The notes under the pieces: model-generated
Database searches by the model: none
The model's input: the letters and a program-made list of their open reading frames with translations, nothing else
Told to the model about the DNA's origin: nothing
Made by a program: the position numbers and the translations under genes
Shown here: positions 8,601 through 17,461 of the stretch, piece by piece
Layout: each line of letters starts with the position of its first letter
Position numbering within the stretch: position 1 is the stretch's first letter
Assembly: GCA_963741625.1 (NCBI GenBank)
Contig: CAVUIT010000009.1
Location: 434,001 to 498,000, forward strand
DNA: 64,000 bases
Origin: CAWBBA01 sp963741625
GTDB lineage: Bacteria > Desulfobacterota > Desulfomonilia > Desulfomonilales > Desulfomonilaceae
Direction: 5' to 3'

Positions 8601-10578
8601 ACGGGATTTCCTCGGGGACGATCTCATGAAGAAGGATTCGACCTACGGTCGTCTGGATCTTTTCATCGATTTCACGAATAACGATTTTCTCGTGAAGGTC
8701 TACTACTCCTGCATCGTATGCGACGCGCACTTCGGAAGCGTCGGAAAATACGCGGATCTTCCCTTCCAAATCCGGATCAACGGACTCCCTCGTCAGATAA
8801 TAGAGACCGAGCACGATGTCCTGAGTCGGAACGATGATCGGCTTTCCGTGAGCCGGAGACAGGATGTTATTGGTGCTCATCATGAGGACTCGGGCTTCCA
8901 CCTGGGCCTCAATGGAGAGAGGGATATGCACCGCCATTTGGTCTCCATCAAAGTCCGCGTTGAATGCCGTACAGACCAGGGGATGCAGTTGGATGGCCTT
9001 CCCTTCTATGAGGATCGGCTCAAAAGCCTGTATGCCAAGCCTGTGAAGAGTAGGTGCCCGGTTGAGAAGCACCGGATACTCTTTGACCACATCTTCCAGG
9101 ATGTCCCAGACTTCAGGGGTCTCTTTTTCCACTAGTTTCTTGGCGCTCTTAATGGTAGTGACGTAGCCCCGTTCTTCCAGCTTACTGTAAATGAATGGCT
9201 TGAATAGTTCGAGAGCCATTCTTTTCGGCAGGCCGCACTGGTGGAGGCGCAGATCAGGTCCGACTACGATCACTGAACGTCCGGAATAGTCCACCCTTTT
9301 TCCGAGTAGATTCTGACGGAAACGTCCTTGCTTGCCTTTCAACATATCGGAAAGCGACTTGAGAGGACGCTTGTTGGGACCAGTGATCACGCGACCCCTT
9401 CTTCCGTTGTCGAAAAGGACGTCTACCGCTTCCTGAAGCATTCGCTTCTCATTGCGAAGTATGATCTCAGGAGCGTTAAGTTCCTTGAGACGCTTCAGCC
9501 TGTTATTCCGGTTTATCACTCTCCGGTACAGGTCATTGAGGTCCGACGTCGCGAAACGGCCTCCGTCGAGAGGAACCAGTGGCCTCAAGTCGGGAGGGAT
9601 AACGGGAACAGTGGTGAGGATCATCCACGCGGGGTTCTGCCACTGCCGGAATTTTCCAAGGTCTTCCGGTCGGACCACACGTGAGCGGATGAGGCGGTCG
9701 ACTATGTTATTGATATCCACAAATGCCAGCAACTTGCGTGCTTCCCAGGCGTCGGTCTCTTCCCATTTCACCTGGATCGCTCGAGCGCTCTGGATCACTT
9801 CATCCAGAAACCGACCCACTTCGTCATCAGGGTCGACTTCTTGGTAGAGGTCTGTGAGTTCATTCACCAGGGTTTCGGGATCGATCCCCTTGAGCGATTC
9901 CAGGACCCTCAGTCGCTTGGCCAACTTTTTACGTTTAGCCTCAGAGGTGGAATCCTTCATATCCTCTCTGAGCTTGATGCTCTCTGAAACCAGATCCAGC
10001 TTTTCGAGCATGTCGCGGACAGCTTCGCCGCCCATGCGAGCTTCGAAAGACCCAGGTCCATATTCTTCCATCGTCTGGCGATACTTTTCCTCGTTGACAA
10101 GTGTTCCAGGTTCCAGATTGGTCTTTCCTCCGGATATCACCAGGAAGGACTCAAAATAGAGGACTCTTTCGACCTCCTTGAGGGTAAGATCCAGCAGGGT
10201 GCCTATGCGGCTGGGGAGGCTCTTCAAGAACCAGATGTGGGCGACCGGCGTAGCGAGTTCGATATGCCCCATCCGTTCTCGGCGAACTTTGGACTGGATT
10301 ACTTCCACACCACATTTTTCACAGATGGTGCCGCGGTGCTTCATGCGTTTGTATTTCCCGCAGTTGCACTCGTAATCTTTTACGGGACCAAATATCTTTG
10401 CACAGAAAAGACCATCCCGTTCAGGCTTGAACGTCCGATAATTAATTGTTTCCGGCTTTTTTACCTCTCCATGCGACCATGACCGGATCTTCTCCGGCGA
10501 GGCCAGCGAGATTCTCACGGCATTAAAGTTTAACGGATCTTTGGGTTTCTCAAAAAAGCTATAGTAGATTTCTTCCAA
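5644..10578 (-). CDS. rpoC: DNA-directed RNA polymerase subunit beta-prime
   Basis: The 1644-aa RpoC contains the zinc-binding CNCGKYKRMKHRGTICEKCG, the catalytic NADFDGDQMAVH with three aspartates chelating Mg2+, the bridge helix/trigger-loop region ending AAQSIGEPGTQLTMRTFH, and the second zinc site CQSRRGVCGLCYGRDLA. It is about 240 residues longer than E. coli RpoC (1407). The extra length lies mainly after the trigger loop (roughly residues 960-1400), rich in beta-type repeats and resembling the SI3 insertion. The C-terminus GTGLARYKNLRL is typical, with a charged tail. It follows rpoB by 92 bases and is ended by the hairpin at 5505-5539. Confidence 0.98.
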   Translation of the reverse strand: MEEIYYSFFEKPKDPLNFNAVRISLASPEKIRSWSHGEVKKPETINYRTFKPERDGLFCAKIFGPVKDYECNCGKYKRMKHRGTICEKCGVEVIQSKVRRERMGHIELATPVAHIWFLKSLPSRIGTLLDLTLKEVERVLYFESFLVISGGKTNLEPGTLVNEEKYRQTMEEYGPGSFEARMGGEAVRDMLEKLDLVSESIKLREDMKDSTSEAKRKKLAKRLRVLESLKGIDPETLVNELTDLYQEVDPDDEVGRFLDEVIQSARAIQVKWEETDAWEARKLLAFVDINNIVDRLIRSRVVRPEDLGKFRQWQNPAWMILTTVPVIPPDLRPLVPLDGGRFATSDLNDLYRRVINRNNRLKRLKELNAPEIILRNEKRMLQEAVDVLFDNGRRGRVITGPNKRPLKSLSDMLKGKQGRFRQNLLGKRVDYSGRSVIVVGPDLRLHQCGLPKRMALELFKPFIYSKLEERGYVTTIKSAKKLVEKETPEVWDILEDVVKEYPVLLNRAPTLHRLGIQAFEPILIEGKAIQLHPLVCTAFNADFDGDQMAVHIPLSIEAQVEARVLMMSTNNILSPAHGKPIIVPTQDIVLGLYYLTRESVDPDLEGKIRVFSDASEVRVAYDAGVVDLHEKIVIREIDEKIQTTVGRILLHEIVPEEIPFSITNKVMKKKELANLIDEAYRRCGDKKTVILADRLKDLGYYYATKAGISICVDDMVVPESKKEILNKAREEVLEIQNQYNEGLITDGERYNKVIDIWARANEDISERMMGGLRTMTLKLPDGSEKNVESFNPIYMMADSGARGSTQQIRQLAGMRGLMAKPTGEIIETPIEANFREGLTVLQYFISTHGARKGLADTALKTANSGYLTRRLVDVAQDAIIYEPDCGTLDGIEMASLEEGGEIIEHVADRILGRVVLEDIEHPFTGEIIVRANEEINEEHRERIQDAGIDRVKIRSVLTCQSRRGVCGLCYGRDLAHGRMVNIGEAVGIIAAQSIGEPGTQLTMRTFHIGGTASLKRNIISARKRGKVSFEKEKEKIKAIMVSEEFTLDESEAKKWLIESGQTLRENSFLYEGPKHKIHESEQLGGKVEISLDRKTFTVQDEEGIKHPFVIPEDGRFVVRHGDRISPHTFIYEAAQGSPRMTEAEKRGGIFQIKGTKGKTIRFRLYERYPVMDYMNVKVQDGDRIESEGQVLLEWLGSGSSELFSRNEGRVRFIDLKTVVNRDGEQVVMNRNGSIAITDEKGRERERNKVIYGARLRISDAETVNRETLLAEWDPYTIPIITDVSGKVKFGDVIEGLTMNEQVDEVTGLSRKVIVEYKDRDTEIRPRVSIKDEHGKTTKVGDSEARYLLPVGANIMIKEGEDVHAGDVIAKIPRETTKTKDITGGLPRVAELFEARKPKEFAIISEIDGLVSFGKDTKGKRKVIVTPEVGEPKEYLIPKGKHISVHSGDWVQAGEALMEGSTNPHDLLGIKGEKDLAKYLVDEVQEVYRLQGVKINDKHIEVIVRQMLRRVRVKEVGDTDFLVGEQIERSLFQEENNRVMQAGGTPGVGEPLLLGITKASLSTDSFISAASFQETTKVLTEAALCGKIDHLRGLKENVIMGRLIPAGTGLARYKNLRLDHGETEEAVRPSRQERRQVAESFQDIA

Positions 10579-10670
10579 GGTTTTTCCCTCCTTAACAGGG
10601 TGAGCCGGGGTTGTGCCCCGTGCTTTGAGGGATCATCCCGAACCTCACTCGAAAGAGGCCCGGGATTGTT

Positions 10671-13600
10671 TTATGATCGACCGACCGCTGGTTCGCTTTC
10701 CAACAGTTCCATGTCGAGGCCCAGGGATTTGATCTCTTTGACAAGGACGTTGAAAGATTCCGGCAGGCCGGGTTCTAATGTGTTGGTTCCTTTTACGATG
10801 CTTTCGTACATCCTGGTACGACCGGTGACATCGTCTGATTTTACAGTGAGAAATTCCTGCAGTGAGTAAGCTGCTCCATAGGACTCCATTGCCCAGACTT
10901 CCATCTCGCCCAGTCGCTGGCCTCCGAATTGGGCTTTGCCGCCCAGAGGCTGCTGAGTCACCAGCGAGTACGGCCCAATGGCCCTGGCGTGAATCTTATC
11001 GTCCACCAGGTGATGGAGCTTCATCATATAGATCACTCCGACGGTGACTTTGCTGTCGAAGGGCTCCCCGCTTCTGCCGTCGTAGAGTTGCGTCTGACCC
11101 GCGGAGGGAAAGCCGGCGCTCTCCAACATGGCCTTGATCTCAGTTTCCCGGGCACCATCAAAGACGGGGGTGGCTATGGGAACGCCCTCGGACAACGACG
11201 CCACAAACCTTTTTACCTGGTCCTCGTCCATTTCCCGGATGATTGCCCGGATCTTCTCTCTCCTTTCGGGTTCCTCGGGGTCGAACATCTCAATGAGCTT
11301 GCCTCGGAGCTTGTCCGGGGAGAAGTTTTCTTCCATCATCTTATTGATTGCCTCTCCCAGGCCGCGGGCCGCCCAACCCAGATGAGTCTCGAGGACCTGA
11401 CCCACGTTCATTCGGGAAGGCACACCAAGCGGGTTGAGAACTATCTCGACAGGGGTGCCGTCCTCAAAGTAAGGCATGTCCTCTTCAGGCAGGACCCGAG
11501 AAAGAACGCCCTTGTTGCCGTGACGACCAGCCATTTTGTCGCCAACTGAAAGCTTGCGCTTTATGGCGATGTAGACCTTAACCAGTTTGATGACTCCGGG
11601 CGGCAGTTCATCTCCCTTCTTAAGGCGGCTGATCCTCTCGTCGTAGTGCATCTTCCAGAAGTGCTTCTGGTCGCTCAAACGTTCAAGTATGCGAACCACC
11701 TCGTCCTCAGTGGTGGTGTCGCCTTTCAAGGAAATCTCACGAAGCAGTTCCAGCGGAACTACATCCATAGCCTCATCGGCGACGGTCTCACCCTTTTTCA
11801 GGTATGTGCGGCCCGTGGAAGGGTCGGTGAGAGCAGATGAGACGACTTTGCCGCGCAGCATGTTCCGAATTCGCTCCCGAGCGCCTTCCTCGACAATTCG
11901 CATCTCATCGTCGCGGTCTTTTGACAACTTGGCGATCTCCTCATTCTCAATGGAGATCGTCCTGCTGTCCTTGTCGGTTCCTTTCCTGGAAAAGATCCTG
12001 GCGCCAATGATGGTTCCTTCCACACCGGGAGGAACCCTCAGCGAGGAATCTCTCACGTCTCCGGCCTTCTCGCCGAATATCGCGCGGAGAAGTTTCTCTT
12101 CCGGACTGAGCTGATTCTCCCCTTTGGGAGTGATCTTGCCGACCAAAACATCCCCGGGTTTAACCTCAGCCCCAATGCGAATCACGCCCGCCTCGTCAAG
12201 GTTGCGGAGGGCTTCTTCACCGACATTGGGGATGTCTCTCGTGATTTCTTCCTTACCCAATTTAGTATCGCGGGCCATCACCTCGAATTCCTCAATGTGA
12301 ATAGAGGTGAAAATATCCTCCTTGACTACCGTCTCGCTCACGAGAATGGAATCCTCGTAGTTGTAACCGCCCCAGGCCATAAACGCGACCAGCACATTTC
12401 GGCCTAAGGCAAGTTCACCCTTTTCCGTAGCCGGACCGTCTGCTACCACCTGGCCTTTAGCGACGCGATCCCCTTTCTTGACAATAGGGTGCTGATTAAT
12501 GCAGGTGTTTTGGTTGGACCGCTGGTATTTGATCAGGTTGTAAATGTCGACCCCTGGGTCCAGATCGCCTTCGGTGAAGTCGGTGGCCTTTATTACCAGG
12601 CGTGTGGCATCAACGGAATCCACAATTCCATCACGTTTGGCCACCACAGTCACGCCGGAGTCGGTTGCCACTACCTCTTCCATGCCTGTGCCCACCAGAG
12701 GAGCTTGCGTGGTGAGGAGGGGAACCGCCTGACGCTGCATGTTGGATCCCATGAGGGCGCGGTTGGCGTCGTCGTTCTCGAGAAACGGGATAAGCGATGC
12801 AGCCACTGACACGAGTTGGTTAGGCGACACGTCCATAAGATCCGGTTCGGAGCTGCTCACCATGGCGAACTCGCCTTCCTTGTGTCGGACGGAAACCAGA
12901 TCAGATGTCAGGAACCCTTTCTCATCCAGTTGCGCGTTGGCCTGGACTATCACGTGATCTTCTTCGTCGAGGGCCGTCAGGAATCGAGTCTCTTTCCCCA
13001 CCTTTCTGTCGGCCACCGGGCGGTAAGGAGTTTCGATAAATCCGAATTCATTGACCCGAGCGTACGTTGAGAGTGACACGATCAGACCGATATTCGGACC
13101 TTCAGGTGTCTCAATGGGACAAATTCGTCCGTAATGAGTGGGATGGACGTCTCTGACCTCGAATCCAGCCCTTTCACGCGTCAAGCCACCGGGACCGAGA
13201 GCCGAAAGCCGCCTCTTGTGCGTGATTTCGCTGAGAGGATTGGTCTGGTCCATGAACTGAGAGAGCTGAGACGAGCCAAAGAATTCCTTGACCACAGCCG
13301 TTACCGGTTTGGCATTGATCAGGTCGTGAGGCATGAGTGTTTCCACATCTTGGAGACTCATTCTCTCTTTTATGGCCCGCTCCATGCGTACCAGTCCTAT
13401 TCTGTACTGGTTCTCCAACAACTCGCCAACGGATCGGACACGCCGGTTTCCCATGTGGTCGATGTCGTCTATTTCACGTCCGGGTCTGCCTTCTTTCAGC
13501 TCGAGAAGGTACTTGACCGCGAGCATAATGTCCTCACGGCGCAATGTCCTCAGCGATAAGGCGGCTTCTTCCAATGAAATGCTAAGCTTGCGATTGAGCT

Positions 13601-14909
13601 TGAGGCGCCCGACTCGTGACAGGTCGTAATATTCGGTTTTGAAGAACAGATTATTGAAGAAAGTGTTGCTTATCTCGACCGTGGCCGGATTGGAAGGCCT
13701 GAGCCGGCGATAGATCTCGATCTGCGCATTGAGAGTCTCGTTGCTGGTGGCTTCGTCCGGATGCTGCTTGCGGTAATCATCTATAACCCGGTTGGGACGA
13801 TCATCAATTTTGTCTTCCAGCAGAGTGTCTCTCAATGAGGAAGAGACGATTCTCTCTTCGATGAAGAGCGCGTCGAAGCTTTTGATGTTTCGATTGGCGA
13901 GGTCTTCCACAAACTGGTCAACTTCGTCCAACGCGATTTCTTTGTTGCAAGGCGCAACCACCTCGCCGGTTGCCTCATCTATGATGTCCCGCGCGATAAC
14001 CTTGCCGGCAAGCTCTTCTTTCTTCATCACGAGAGGGGCAATGTCTCTTTCGCCCAGACGTTTAAGCGCGGCCCGGGTGATCTTCTTGTTCTTACGGACA
14101 AGAATTTCGTCTGTCCCTTCTATGAAGATGTCGGCAGGAGCGGCGGTTCCTACCAGGAGTTTGAGGTCCAGCTTTCGGCGCAATCCTTCTGGGGCAATTA
14201 TGATTGTCTGCCTATTGTAGAAGTAGTTGAGAATCTCCTCGCTGGAGTGCCCCAGGGCCTTGAGAAACACCGTGACAGGAAGCTTCCGTCTGCGATCGAT
14301 GCGCACGTAGAGGCGATCCTTGGGGTCGAATTCAAAATCGATCCAGGAGCCCCGCAGGGGAATAACGCGCGCGGAATAGAGAAGCTTACCGCTCGCATGA
14401 GTTTTTCCCTTGTCATGATCGAAGAATATCCCGGGCGACCTGTGAAGCTGGGAAACAATGACCCGCTCGGTGCCATTTATTATGAAGGTCCCATTCTCAG
14501 TCATTATCGGGATTTCACCGAAGTACACTTCCTGCTCTTTGACGTCTCGTATGGTGCGGGAACTAGTTTCCGGGTCGACATCCCAAACAATGAGCTGGAC
14601 CGTAATCTTCAGGGGAACAGCATATGTGACCCCTTTTTGGAGGCATTCTTCGACGTTGTATTTCTCTTCTCCCAGGGAGTACTTGATGAACTCCAGGGAG
14701 GCCGTATCGGAGAAATCCTTGATGGGAAAAACCGACCGGAAAACCCCTTGCAAGCCGATGTCTTCGCGCGTCTCAGGCGGGACATCCGCTTGCAAGAAGC
14801 GGTCGTACGATTGTTTCTGGATCTCGATCAGGTTCGGGATCCCCACGATCTGTGGTATACGTGCAAAATTCTTCCTGAGCCTCTGAGAGTGCACGGAAAA
14901 AGGACTCAT
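10671..14909 (-). CDS. rpoB: DNA-directed RNA polymerase subunit beta
   Basis: The 1412-aa RpoB starts MSPFSVHSQRLRKNFARIP, with GGGAG three bases upstream of the ATG. The rifampicin pocket reads SSQLSQFMDQTNPLSEITHKR, the wild-type, rifampicin-sensitive configuration (Asp, His and Ser positions conserved). Also visible are HPTHYGRICPIETPEGPNIGL, the GDKMAGRHGNKGV motif and the C-terminal anchor GGKAQFGGQRLGEMEVWAME. No frameshift was found over 4.2 kb. It is cotranscribed with rplL upstream and rpoC downstream. Confidence 0.98.
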   Translation of the reverse strand: MSPFSVHSQRLRKNFARIPQIVGIPNLIEIQKQSYDRFLQADVPPETREDIGLQGVFRSVFPIKDFSDTASLEFIKYSLGEEKYNVEECLQKGVTYAVPLKITVQLIVWDVDPETSSRTIRDVKEQEVYFGEIPIMTENGTFIINGTERVIVSQLHRSPGIFFDHDKGKTHASGKLLYSARVIPLRGSWIDFEFDPKDRLYVRIDRRRKLPVTVFLKALGHSSEEILNYFYNRQTIIIAPEGLRRKLDLKLLVGTAAPADIFIEGTDEILVRKNKKITRAALKRLGERDIAPLVMKKEELAGKVIARDIIDEATGEVVAPCNKEIALDEVDQFVEDLANRNIKSFDALFIEERIVSSSLRDTLLEDKIDDRPNRVIDDYRKQHPDEATSNETLNAQIEIYRRLRPSNPATVEISNTFFNNLFFKTEYYDLSRVGRLKLNRKLSISLEEAALSLRTLRREDIMLAVKYLLELKEGRPGREIDDIDHMGNRRVRSVGELLENQYRIGLVRMERAIKERMSLQDVETLMPHDLINAKPVTAVVKEFFGSSQLSQFMDQTNPLSEITHKRRLSALGPGGLTRERAGFEVRDVHPTHYGRICPIETPEGPNIGLIVSLSTYARVNEFGFIETPYRPVADRKVGKETRFLTALDEEDHVIVQANAQLDEKGFLTSDLVSVRHKEGEFAMVSSSEPDLMDVSPNQLVSVAASLIPFLENDDANRALMGSNMQRQAVPLLTTQAPLVGTGMEEVVATDSGVTVVAKRDGIVDSVDATRLVIKATDFTEGDLDPGVDIYNLIKYQRSNQNTCINQHPIVKKGDRVAKGQVVADGPATEKGELALGRNVLVAFMAWGGYNYEDSILVSETVVKEDIFTSIHIEEFEVMARDTKLGKEEITRDIPNVGEEALRNLDEAGVIRIGAEVKPGDVLVGKITPKGENQLSPEEKLLRAIFGEKAGDVRDSSLRVPPGVEGTIIGARIFSRKGTDKDSRTISIENEEIAKLSKDRDDEMRIVEEGARERIRNMLRGKVVSSALTDPSTGRTYLKKGETVADEAMDVVPLELLREISLKGDTTTEDEVVRILERLSDQKHFWKMHYDERISRLKKGDELPPGVIKLVKVYIAIKRKLSVGDKMAGRHGNKGVLSRVLPEEDMPYFEDGTPVEIVLNPLGVPSRMNVGQVLETHLGWAARGLGEAINKMMEENFSPDKLRGKLIEMFDPEEPERREKIRAIIREMDEDQVKRFVASLSEGVPIATPVFDGARETEIKAMLESAGFPSAGQTQLYDGRSGEPFDSKVTVGVIYMMKLHHLVDDKIHARAIGPYSLVTQQPLGGKAQFGGQRLGEMEVWAMESYGAAYSLQEFLTVKSDDVTGRTRMYESIVKGTNTLEPGLPESFNVLVKEIKSLGLDMELLESEPAVGRS

Positions 14910-14973
14910 TTTCTCCCTCTGGTCTTTGGTGATCTTAAAAGGCGAGTTTATGGGAGGTGTTCCATGAGCATCA

Positions 14974-15011
14974 GCCCGGGGCGCGCGTCAAAAGACAACC
15001 GATCCCCGGGC
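14974..15011 (-). promoter_or_regulatory. rplL-rpoB intercistronic hairpin
   Basis: GCCCGGGG (14974-14981) and CCCCGGGC (15004-15011) can form an 8-bp GC-only stem with a 22-base loop in the 130-base rplL-rpoB spacer. No T-run follows, so a partial attenuator or an RNase III processing site, as known at this position in E. coli, is more likely than a full terminator. The function is inferred from position. Confidence 0.45.
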
Positions 15012-15040
15012 CTCGGGCCTATCTTGCTAATGCTGGATAA

Positions 15041-15430
15041 CTAAACGATCTCCACCGTGGCGCCTACCTCTTCAAGAGCAGCTTTTGCCTTTTCGGCGTC
15101 ATCCTTGGAGACAGCTTCTTTCACCGGCTTGGGAACACCTTCCACCAACTCCTTGGCTTCCTTCAAACCCAGATCGGTCAAAGAACGCACGACCTTAATG
15201 ACCTGGATTTTCTTGTCACCGAATTCTTTCAAGATCACGTCAAATTCGGTTTTTTCCTCAGCCGGGGCTGCTTCTCCACCAGCCGCCGCCGCGCCGAACG
15301 CGGCAACGGCCACTGGCGCCGCTGCAGAGACCCCGAACTCTTCTTCCAATTCTTTTACGAATTGGCTCAGCTCCAATACCGACATGTTACGGATAAATTC
15401 TTTGACATCTTCTTTGGTAACTTCTGCCAT
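15041..15430 (-). CDS. rplL: 50S ribosomal protein L7/L12
   Basis: This 129-aa stalk protein has the N-terminal dimerisation helix, an alanine-rich hinge (VAVAAFGAAAAGGEAAPAEEKTE) and the C-terminal factor-binding domain with KIQVIKVVRSLTDLGLKEAK. It recruits translational GTPases (the EF-Tu and EF-G encoded nearby). It is 32 bases downstream of rplJ, the partner to which it binds as multiple dimers, and shares the L10 leader control region. Confidence 0.98.
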   Translation of the reverse strand: MAEVTKEDVKEFIRNMSVLELSQFVKELEEEFGVSAAAPVAVAAFGAAAAGGEAAPAEEKTEFDVILKEFGDKKIQVIKVVRSLTDLGLKEAKELVEGVPKPVKEAVSKDDAEKAKAALEEVGATVEIV

Positions 15431-15462
15431 GATATCCTCCTCGATTCGCTATTCTGGAAAAA

Positions 15463-16032
15463 CTACAGGGACGCCTCGACCGCGGATTCGCCGACGGCAG
15501 ATCCACTGGAAGCGCTTTTCTGTTCCTCAATGGCCTTGAGCACATTGAGAAAAGATCTGGGCACCGCTGCAAGAGTGTTGACAAAGGCGCTGACAGGAGC
15601 CATCATCGTGCCGAGGACGCGTCCTAGCAGCTCTTCCCTCGAGGGAAGTCTGGAAAGCGTCTCCATATCCGACGGATCCACCAATTTGCCGTTAAGGACT
15701 CCACGGACTAATCCCAGGTTGGGGTGGGTCTTGGCAAAATCAACCAGGACCTTAGCCATCGCAGGGACATTTTCATCCGTATCGGTCCATGCCGCAGCAC
15801 GCGGCCCGACAAGATCCGGCCCGATAACAGCTACGTTGGTGTCCTCATAAGCGAGACGCACCAAAGTATTTTTCAGAACCCTGAACGTTACCCCCCGATT
15901 TCTCAACTCAGCCCTGAGAGCGTTGGTTTCTGCAACACTCAGGCTCTTGAAATCGGTGAGGAACAGCGCCCTTGCACCCTTGAAGTGCTCACGGAGCCAA
16001 GCAACCTGTTTCTCTTTTTCTTCTCTTTTCAA
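15463..16032 (-). CDS. rplJ: 50S ribosomal protein L10
   Basis: L10 anchors L7/L12 dimers to the ribosome. I chose the TTG at 16032 (LKREEKEKQVAWLREHFKGA), about 189 aa, because AAGGAGG lies about 10 bases upstream and family similarity begins there; the open frame reaches 16104 but the added 24 residues are unlike L10. Conserved parts include the LFLTDFKSLSV strand, LKNTLVRLA and the C-terminal helix. It is preceded by an L10-leader-like RNA at 16100-16200. The C-terminal tail is a little longer than in E. coli (165 aa). Confidence 0.94.
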   Translation of the reverse strand: MKREEKEKQVAWLREHFKGARALFLTDFKSLSVAETNALRAELRNRGVTFRVLKNTLVRLAYEDTNVAVIGPDLVGPRAAAWTDTDENVPAMAKVLVDFAKTHPNLGLVRGVLNGKLVDPSDMETLSRLPSREELLGRVLGTMMAPVSAFVNTLAAVPRSFLNVLKAIEEQKSASSGSAVGESAVEASL

Positions 16033-16099
16033 ACTAAGGTTTCCTCCTTTCAGTCGGAGGAAAGCAGCGAATCGAGGATATTCGGGTAGAAGTCGTCTC

Positions 16100-16200
16100 G
16101 TCACCCCTTTCCGGCAAGTCTAAGCCGGCCTCAATTAAGTGCCCTACGGCACGCCTGCTGTCTCCGACTCGGCCTTAAAACGAAAAATGTTGTATCAGCT
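16100..16200 (-). ncRNA. Ribosomal protein L10 leader (autoregulatory mRNA element)
   Basis: The rplA-rplJ spacer on the minus strand contains GGAGACAGCAGGCGTG, then GGCACTTAATT and a GCCGGCTTAGACTTGCCGG hairpin. This is the typical arrangement of the L10 leader, whose kink-turn binds the L10-(L12)4 complex to repress rplJ-rplL. I recognised the conserved GACAGCAGG...CTTAAT pattern by eye; a covariance search would fix the boundaries. Confidence 0.7.
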
Positions 16201-16238
16201 ATTCCTTCGTTTCCTCACCTTAAGATTGTTAAACATCT

Positions 16239-16943
16239 CTACTTAAGTAGCGTTCGTATCTCCTGAGTGTCCAGCTTGAGTCCCGGCCCCATGGTGGTGG
16301 AAATCGAGACTCCTTTTAAGTAGACCCCTTTGGACGCAGAGGGTTTCAAACGGATAATGCTTTCCATGAGACTCCTGAAATTTTCGGACAACTTCTCGGG
16401 CCCAAAGGAAACTCTTCCCACGGGCACATGCACGATGCCGGCTTTTTCCACTCTAAATTCGACCTTGCCTCCCTTCAGTTCGGACACCGCCTTGCCGACG
16501 TCGAAGGTCACGGTGCCGACTTTCGGGTTAGGCATCATGCCGCGTGGACCAAGTATCTTACCCAGTTTGCCGACCACGCCCATCATGTCCGGAGTTGCAA
16601 CGGCCTTATCGAAGTCGAGCCAACCTTCCTGGATCTTCTTGGCCAGATCCTCTCCTCCGACGTGATCCGCTCCCGCATCCAGGGCTTCTTTCTCTTTTTC
16701 CCCTTTGGCAAATACGAGCACTCTAATGGTTTTTCCGGTTCCATGCGGCAAAATGCACGTTCCGCGGACCATCTGATCAGCGTGGCGCGGGTCTACGCCC
16801 AGTTTCACAGCGACGTCCACCGACTCGTCAAACTTTGCGTAAGCTGCCGACAATAAAGCCTGGAAGCCCTCTTCAAGACTGTATTTTTTGGCACGGTCGA
16901 TATCTGTTCGCGCACTTATTTTTTTCTTGCTGACGGCAGGCAT
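16239..16943 (-). CDS. rplA: 50S ribosomal protein L1
   Basis: The 234-aa L1 has the expected length. It shows GVDPRHADQMVRGTCILPHGTGK, KILGPRGMMPNPKVGTVT and the C-terminal TMGPGLKLDTQEI. L1 forms the mobile stalk near the ribosomal E site and in E. coli represses the rplK-rplA mRNA. The start is nine bases after the rplK stop, so the two genes are tightly coupled. Confidence 0.98.
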   Translation of the reverse strand: MPAVSKKKISARTDIDRAKKYSLEEGFQALLSAAYAKFDESVDVAVKLGVDPRHADQMVRGTCILPHGTGKTIRVLVFAKGEKEKEALDAGADHVGGEDLAKKIQEGWLDFDKAVATPDMMGVVGKLGKILGPRGMMPNPKVGTVTFDVGKAVSELKGGKVEFRVEKAGIVHVPVGRVSFGPEKLSENFRSLMESIIRLKPSASKGVYLKGVSISTTMGPGLKLDTQEIRTLLK

Positions 16944-16952
16944 GTCACTCCT

Positions 16953-17375
16953 CTAAACGATGTCGATCCCAAGGCTTCGCGCGGAGCCCATAATGATCTT
17001 GATGGCCCCCGGCAAATCTTTGGCGTTGAGATCGGACATCTTCAATTTTGCAATCTCTTCGACTTGATTCATGGTCAACTGGGCCACCTTGTTACGGTTC
17101 GGCTCTGGCGAACCCTTTTCCACTCCTGCCGCCTTCTTAAGGAGATAGGACGCGGGCGGAGTTTTCAGCACGAAACTGAAGGAACGATCAGCGTAGATGG
17201 TAATCTGCACGGGGATGATCACGCCGGGCTGGTTCTGGGTCTGGGCGTTGAACGCCTTGCAGAATTCCATTATGTTCACGCCGTGCTGGCCCAGTGCCGG
17301 ACCCACCGGCGGAGATGGCTTTGCTTCGCCTCCGGGAATCTGGAGCTTTACGTTAGCCATTATCTTCTTCGCCAT
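16953..17375 (-). CDS. rplK: 50S ribosomal protein L11
   Basis: The 140-aa L11 has GEAKPSPPVGPALGQHGVNIMEFCKAFNAQT, the KTPPASYLLKKAAG block and the C-terminal RNA-binding domain ending SARSLGIDIV. It binds the GTPase-associated centre of 23S rRNA and is needed for RelA activation in E. coli. It is followed directly by rplA and preceded by an 86-base gap after nusG, where E. coli has a promoter; I saw no convincing one here. Confidence 0.98.
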   Translation of the reverse strand: MAKKIMANVKLQIPGGEAKPSPPVGPALGQHGVNIMEFCKAFNAQTQNQPGVIIPVQITIYADRSFSFVLKTPPASYLLKKAAGVEKGSPEPNRNKVAQLTMNQVEEIAKLKMSDLNAKDLPGAIKIIMGSARSLGIDIV

Positions 17376-17461
17376 GTAGACTCTCCTCAGACGGGATAAG
17401 CGCTCCCCGACAGCAAAAGCGGCCGCAAAGCCTGCTCACCTGCTGGTTGATCTCTTATCAG